A stretch of 28,045 nucleotides of DNA from JBDHBD01 sp039586095 (lineage in GTDB: Bacteria > Gemmatimonadota > Gemmatimonadetes > Palauibacterales > Palauibacteraceae). Positions 24,283 to 28,045 of this stretch are shown here, piece after piece (within the stretch, counting starts at the first letter, position 1; each line of letters opens with the position of its first letter). Location of the stretch: NCBI GenBank assembly GCA_039586095.1, contig JBDHLB010000048.1, positions 1 through 28,045 of the forward strand, given 5' to 3'. The notes under the pieces are model-generated. The model did no database searches. It was not told the DNA's origin and worked only from the letters and a program-made list of their open reading frames with translations. The position numbers were made by a program, and so were the translations under genes.

Positions 24283-25080
24283 TCAGTGGTCGAATCGACC
24301 GACTGCTCTGGCAAAGGTTACCACGCCCAGGCACGGCAATCCAGCCTCGGCGAGGGCCCGTGCGCAGGCTGCCGCCGTGGCACCTGTCGTCAGCACGTCA
24401 TCCACCAGGAGGCACGCGTGCGCCGATGCGTCCGTCGGTGCGATGTCCGCGAGGTCGGGTCGTGCCGTGAAGCGTGTTCTGGTGTTGCTCGCGCGTTCCG
24501 CACGCCCGAGCCGCGCCTGTGGTCTTCCTCCCGGCAGACGTCGAATCAGCTCGGCCACCGGCCACATCGTCCGGCGCGAGAGTTCGGCGGCCAGCAGCTG
24601 GGCCTGGTTGAACCCCCGTTCACGCCGGCGGGCCCGGGACAGAGGCACCGGCACGAGGGCCGGAGACTGCGGGCGCGCGAGCTGTATCGCCGCTCGAGCC
24701 ATGCTCCGCGCCATGGGTTCCGCCAGGCGCTGCCACCCCCCGTACTTGAGCCCGTGGACGACCTGTAGGGCGCGGCCTTCCATCGAGTACGGAGCAAGAG
24801 CGCGTGGAAGCGCGGCCGGCCACTCGAGGCATTCCGCGCACCCCGCGCCCGGCCCGGACGACACACCCGATGTGCGAGCGGCGGTTGTAGTGGCGCCGCA
24901 CCGTCCACACCACGGAGGCGCGATGCGTGGCAGACGGTGCCAGCACAGCCCGCAGACCGGTGCTCGCGTACTCTCCACGCCTCGCCCACAGCACACGCAC
25001 ACCCGCGGCAGAACCACGTCGAGGGCGTAACGAAAACCCCGCCCGAGATGCCTCAAGCGCCGGGGGACGGTTACGAGCAC
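24283..25080 (-). CDS. comF: ComF family protein (phosphoribosyltransferase-like)
   Basis: A 265-residue protein of the ComF family, which aids DNA uptake in naturally competent bacteria. The N-terminal region has zinc-ribbon cysteine pairs (CVCCGRG, CGLCWH, CGRCG, CAECL). The middle has the family stretch VHGLKYGGWQRLAEPMA and LVPVPLSRARRRERGFNQAQ. The phosphoribosyltransferase-type loop LLVDDVLTTGATAAAC lies near residue 230. The GTG start overlaps the aroE stop by 10 bases. Other competence genes are not in the window, so natural transformation is not implied. Confidence 0.92.
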   Translation of the reverse strand: MLVTVPRRLRHLGRGFRYALDVVLPRVCVCCGRGVESTRAPVCGLCWHRLPRIAPPWCGRCGATTTAARTSGVSSGPGAGCAECLEWPAALPRALAPYSMEGRALQVVHGLKYGGWQRLAEPMARSMARAAIQLARPQSPALVPVPLSRARRRERGFNQAQLLAAELSRRTMWPVAELIRRLPGGRPQARLGRAERASNTRTRFTARPDLADIAPTDASAHACLLVDDVLTTGATAAACARALAEAGLPCLGVVTFARAVGRFDH

Positions 25081-25931
25081 GACTCGGAGCGGTCGACGCG
25101 GGCGAGCGCCGCCCTGGCTGCCTCGCGCATCACGGGCAGGGGCGGCTCGACCTCGGGGAACCAGCGGCGTAACGACAGCGCGGCCTGCCGAAGAAGCATT
25201 TCCAGTCCATCAACCGCCGGAATGCCGAGGTCGGCCGCGCTTCGGGTCCAGGTCGTTCCGCCTGGCGCGTAGACGAGGTCGAACGCCGCCCTGCACGACA
25301 CCTGGCCAAAGTCGATAGGCTGGGGATCGCTCGCCGACAGACCCAGGCGGGTCGCGTTCACGATCAGGTTGTACTGGACCTCCGGATGCGGGACCGCCAC
25401 GACCCGTACGCGCGGATTGCCCGGCGCGAGCGACTCGACCACCCCGACGGCCCGTTCGGGAGTGCGGTTGTACAGATCGATGCCCGCTGCATGCCGCTCC
25501 AGACACGCAAACAGAACGGCTCGAGCTGCACCGCCGGCGCCCAGCAGCAACACCCGTGCGTCCTCCAGCGTCACGCCCGGCTCCCAGTCATCCACGGCCG
25601 CCAGGAAGCCACCGACATCCGTGTTGTCTCCCGCCAGCTCTGCCCGGCGATTCAGCCAGAAGCAATTGCACGCTCGCGTCGCTCGAACGGCCGCCGATGG
25701 CGTCTCCACGATGGCTGCGACCCGCTCCTTGTGTGGCAGCGTCACGTTGCCGCCCCCAGACGCGGCGAGGCCGCGCACGGCCTCCGGAACCTCAGTGGAA
25801 GACACGGTCAGCAACTCGTACGTCGCGTCCAGGTCCAGCGCCCGAAACGCGGCCGTATAGATCGCCGGGGAGACGGAGTGACGGACGGGGTCTCCGAGCA
25901 GTCCGAAGCGACGCGACCCGGTCCCCGTCAC
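25071..25931 (-). CDS. aroE: Shikimate dehydrogenase
   Basis: A 286-residue NADP-dependent enzyme reducing 3-dehydroshikimate to shikimate in aromatic amino acid synthesis. The substrate site shows GDPVRHSVSPAI, Lys68 in NVTLPHKE and Asp105 in GDNTDVGGF. The cofactor fold has LLGAGGAARAVL near residue 130, and YNRTPERA further on carries the Asn-Arg-Thr pattern of NADP-binding forms. The start is GTG, 2 bases after the stop of the phosphatase gene. Confidence 0.95.
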   Translation of the reverse strand: MTGTGSRRFGLLGDPVRHSVSPAIYTAAFRALDLDATYELLTVSSTEVPEAVRGLAASGGGNVTLPHKERVAAIVETPSAAVRATRACNCFWLNRRAELAGDNTDVGGFLAAVDDWEPGVTLEDARVLLLGAGGAARAVLFACLERHAAGIDLYNRTPERAVGVVESLAPGNPRVRVVAVPHPEVQYNLIVNATRLGLSASDPQPIDFGQVSCRAAFDLVYAPGGTTWTRSAADLGIPAVDGLEMLLRQAALSLRRWFPEVEPPLPVMREAARAALARVDRSESCS

Positions 25932-25933
25932 TT

Positions 25934-26458
25934 CTATCGACCCGCCGCCATGAACTCGGGCAGCCGATCGAACAGGGCGCGAATGGCCGCTTCGAGAACC
26001 CTGTACGTCTCACGGTACGCGTCCGGCCCACCCCCGATCGGGTCGGCGACGCCGTGCCCACGGCGGGGGTGCTCCGCCGGCAGATACTCCGTGATCACGT
26101 GGGCGCGCACCGCGGGATGAATATGATGGGCGGCATCCTTGTGCTCGGACGTCATCGTAAGCACGAGGTCCGCCTCCGCGAGCTGCGGGAAATCGAGTGC
26201 CGTCGACCGGTGCCCGCTCAAGTCCAGCCCGTGCTCGGCCGCGACCTCGATCCCGGTGGCTGAGGCCGGCTGCCCGCCGAAGGCAAACGTTCCGGCCGAG
26301 TCTGCCAGGACGCCTGTCCAGCCGCGTCGTTCCGCCTCTGCGCGTGCAATCGCCTCGGCCAGAGGACTTCGGCACGTGTTGCCGGTGCACACGAACAGGA
26401 GTCGCGCAGCGACCGCCGCCGCAGGCTGTTTCTCATCGGACCCTGCCACGCTCGTCAC
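25934..26458 (-). CDS. ywlE: Low-molecular-weight phosphatase, YwlE-like (protein arginine phosphatase)
   Basis: A 174-residue phosphatase of the low-molecular-weight tyrosine phosphatase fold. The P-loop is FVCTGNTCRSPLAE, with nucleophile Cys24 and Arg30. Thr28 sits where tyrosine phosphatases usually carry Ile or Leu; in Bacillus YwlE the matching Thr gives preference for phosphoarginine. The rest also resembles YwlE: DLVLTMTSEHK and the acid loop ADPIGGGPDAYRETY. The GTG start overlaps the sua5 stop as GTGA, the same ywlC-ywlE neighbourhood as in Bacillus. The N-terminal 17 residues are a non-conserved extension. An arginine kinase (McsB) is not in this window. A tyrosine phosphatase remains possible. 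Confidence 0.85.
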   Translation of the reverse strand: MTSVAGSDEKQPAAAVAARLLFVCTGNTCRSPLAEAIARAEAERRGWTGVLADSAGTFAFGGQPASATGIEVAAEHGLDLSGHRSTALDFPQLAEADLVLTMTSEHKDAAHHIHPAVRAHVITEYLPAEHPRRGHGVADPIGGGPDAYRETYRVLEAAIRALFDRLPEFMAAGR

Positions 26459-27099
26459 GAAGTCACCGCCTCTCCCAGGGAACGCTCGATCGAGTCGACC
26501 GGCACGGCGCCGGGCCGGAGCACCCGGACGCTCCCGCCTTGCAGACCGAGCACGGTCGACGGTTTCGAGCCGGGCAGCGGACCCGCATCGAGGAACGTCA
26601 GGGGGACGTCCGCGGCCTCCGCGCGTCCCAGCACCTCACGCACTTCTGCCGGATCCCGCGCCGGAGGGTCGCCCGCACGGTTCACGCTGGTGGAGGTCAT
26701 CAGTCCTCCAAAGCGTTCGAGGATGGCCAGCACCAGGGGGTGTCCGTCGACGCGGATCGCGAACCCATCCCGCGTGCCATCGTCGAGAACCAGCGTAAGA
26801 GGGCCGGGCCAGAAGTCGGCGGCGAGTCGCTCACATCGCGCATCCCACACAACGCTCGAGAGCGCCCGAACGGCCGAAGCTTGCCGGGCCAGGCGAATCA
26901 AAGGCTTCCCGGGTGACCTCCCTTTGAGTCGGGCGATCGCGCGGTCCGTCTCTGGCGAAACGGCTGCGCCGACTCCGTACAGCGAGCTTGTCGGATGTAC
27001 CAGCAACTCGCCCGCCTCAAGCGCTCGTGCCCCCTGCTCGGCGCCCTCGACGACCGTGGCCGCGTCGTGCATGTCGACGGCTACGGTGGTGTACTTCAC
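26455..27099 (-). CDS. L-threonylcarbamoyladenylate synthase (Sua5/YwlC type)
   Basis: A 214-residue YrdC-domain protein that makes threonylcarbamoyl-AMP from Thr, bicarbonate and ATP for the t6A modification of ANN-decoding tRNAs. The nucleotide site shows HPTSSLYGVGA, then ARLKGRSPGKPLIRL (the Lys/Arg substrate contacts) and STSVNRAGDPP. The length is nearer to YrdC/TsaC than to long Sua5 with its extra C-terminal domain. The GTG at 27099 overlaps the ispD stop as GTGA and is preferred over open codons further upstream. Confidence 0.93.
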   Translation of the reverse strand: MKYTTVAVDMHDAATVVEGAEQGARALEAGELLVHPTSSLYGVGAAVSPETDRAIARLKGRSPGKPLIRLARQASAVRALSSVVWDARCERLAADFWPGPLTLVLDDGTRDGFAIRVDGHPLVLAILERFGGLMTSTSVNRAGDPPARDPAEVREVLGRAEAADVPLTFLDAGPLPGSKPSTVLGLQGGSVRVLRPGAVPVDSIERSLGEAVTS

Positions 27100-27794
27100 A
27101 TGCGTGGTCGCTGCACGATCCCTCGCTCGACGAGCCAGCGCGCGTACTCGAGATCGCCCGGGGCGGTGACCTTCAGGTTGAGTGGATCCCCCTCCACGGC
27201 GCGCACCGGGATTCCCCATCCTTCGCACAGCGAGGCGTCATCGGTGGCCGCCCTGAGGGCCTGTGTGTCGGCTTCCGCATAGAGCTCACGCAACGTGCTG
27301 GCGGGAAGACCCTGGGGGGTCTGGGCGAGTCGCAACCTCGCTCGCGGCACGGTATGAACCACACGTCCCGTCCCGTCCAGCTCCTTCACGGTATCGGTCA
27401 CGGGGAGGGTGGGGATCGTGGGCGCCTGCCGAGCGGACTCGTACACCCGATCGATGAGCGTCATGCTCACGAATGGCCGTACGCCATCGTGGACAAGCAC
27501 CACCTCCGCATCCGGCCGCACCTGCTGGACGCCGCTGCGCACGGACTCGCCTCTGGTGGGGCCTCCCTCCACCAGCCGTGTCCCCGCAGCCAGCCAGGCC
27601 GGCGGGTCCCGCACGACGTCGCGCGACAGCACAACGAGGACTTGCCCCGCGCCAGGGTGGCCTCGAAACGCGTCGATGGACCAGGCCAGGAGTGGCGCTC
27701 CACCCAGATCGAGAAACTGCTTCGGCACGTCACTGCCGAAGCGCTCTCCGGTGCCGGCGGCCACAATGACGACGTCGAAGCTTCCTTTGATCAC
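27096..27794 (-). CDS. ispD: 2-C-methyl-D-erythritol 4-phosphate cytidylyltransferase
   Basis: A 232-residue enzyme that joins CTP to methylerythritol phosphate in the non-mevalonate isoprenoid pathway. The CTP loop is AAGTGERFGSDVPKQFLDLG (residues 12-31) with the conserved Arg and Lys; VHDGVRPFV, the TD in PVTDTVKE and GDPLNLKVTAPGDL are family-typical. The start is GTG at 27794, 10 bases after the dnaB stop, with a weak ribosome site. ispF is not next to it. Confidence 0.95.
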   Translation of the reverse strand: MIKGSFDVVIVAAGTGERFGSDVPKQFLDLGGAPLLAWSIDAFRGHPGAGQVLVVLSRDVVRDPPAWLAAGTRLVEGGPTRGESVRSGVQQVRPDAEVVLVHDGVRPFVSMTLIDRVYESARQAPTIPTLPVTDTVKELDGTGRVVHTVPRARLRLAQTPQGLPASTLRELYAEADTQALRAATDDASLCEGWGIPVRAVEGDPLNLKVTAPGDLEYARWLVERGIVQRPRM

Positions 27795-27804
27795 GGACGA
27801 AACG

Positions 27805-28045
27805 TCAGAACGGTTCCTGCTGGGGCCTCGTCTCGAACAGCGTGTACGCCTTGTGGAAGTACAGCGGGACCTCTCCGGTGGGCCCGTTTCTCTGCTTGCC
27901 CACGATCAAGTCCGCCTTTCCCTCGAGCGTCGGATCCTGCTGCAGCTCCTCGCGACTCCTGTACACCTCCTCGCGGTACACGAACATCACGAGGTCGGCG
28001 TCCTGCTCGATGGCGCCGGATTCGCGCAGATCAGCCAGCACGGGG
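27805..28045 (-). CDS. dnaB: Replicative DNA helicase DnaB (C-terminal end)
   Basis: The last 79 or so codons of the replicative helicase; the start lies beyond the right window edge. The segment LADLRESGAIEQDADLVMFV is a DnaB hallmark in the RecA-like motor domain, and VGKQRNGPTGEVPLYFHKAY holds the loop near the C-terminus with the arginine-finger region. The tail ends FETRPQQEPF. No intein or disruption is visible in this part. Confidence 0.95.
   Translation of the reverse strand, partial: PVLADLRESGAIEQDADLVMFVYREEVYRSREELQQDPTLEGKADLIVGKQRNGPTGEVPLYFHKAYTLFETRPQQEPF

Noticed and set aside
22488..24470. Open frame of 660 codons on the plus strand opposite pgk, gap and comF.
   Set aside because: Antisense to recognisable genes, with low-complexity Arg/Ser/Pro composition; a GC-driven shadow.
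1..28045. CRISPR array, insertion sequence, attachment site, phage or defence island.
   Set aside because: No regularly spaced repeats, transposase or integrase motifs, terminal repeats or defence genes were seen; codon use and GC look uniform across the window.

Overview
The window is a 28 kb piece of a high-GC bacterial chromosome (GC in the mid-60s percent, judged by eye). It is densely packed with housekeeping genes. Many starts are GTG or TTG, and many stop/start pairs overlap as ATGA or GTGA. I see no transposase, integrase, phage gene, CRISPR array, rRNA or tRNA. No stretch longer than about 185 bases lacks a gene. The gene families and styles (a fused NuoCD, a compact NuoG, an RNase H of the ADESCLGNQ type, the dCTP deaminase and HU types) would suit a Gemmatimonadota-like, environmental, aerobic Gram-negative lineage. 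That placement is an impression from protein style, not a measured result.

Layout. (1) Positions 1-9409, minus strand: an NADH:quinone oxidoreductase (respiratory complex I) operon in the order nuoA-B-CD-E-F-G-H-I-J-K-L, with nuoL cut by the window edge. nuoH carries a +1 frameshift at a C4/G4 run. (2) 9410-12770: a divergent intergenic region, then an alpha/beta hydrolase overlapping dcd (dCTP deaminase) on the plus strand, a DUF423 membrane protein on minus, and an HD-GYP-type protein with altered active-site residues on plus. (3) 12841-16174, minus strand: malate dehydrogenase, a 77-residue unknown, and a molybdopterin cluster moaA-moaE-moaD headed by a 97-residue unknown. (4) 16213-20079: a class I aminotransferase with a good promoter on plus, then HU, sppA and carA on minus. 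(5) 20133-20732, plus strand: an RNase HI-like protein lacking two of the four usual active-site carboxylates. (6) 20740-28045, minus strand: dnaB (3' end), ispD, sua5/ywlC, a YwlE-like protein arginine phosphatase, aroE, comF, gap, pgk, tpiA and secG. pgk has an apparent in-frame deletion that removes the HLGRP substrate-binding segment.

How the genes fit together. Complex I feeds electrons from NADH, including NADH made by malate dehydrogenase and GAPDH, into the respiratory chain. The gap-pgk-tpiA run encodes the triose-phosphate part of glycolysis and gluconeogenesis. MoaA, MoaD and MoaE are steps of molybdenum cofactor synthesis; moaC, moaB/mogA and moeA are not in this window. The rest are scattered housekeeping functions: pyrimidine nucleotides (dcd, carA), isoprenoids (ispD), shikimate (aroE), tRNA t6A modification (sua5), protein export (secG) and membrane protein quality control (sppA).

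I found no convincing new multi-gene system. The most useful observations are three altered core proteins (NuoH frameshift, Pgk deletion, RNase H active site), the HD-GYP variant, the two uncharacterised small proteins in the moa cluster, and a perfect inverted repeat between the DUF423 and HD-GYP genes.
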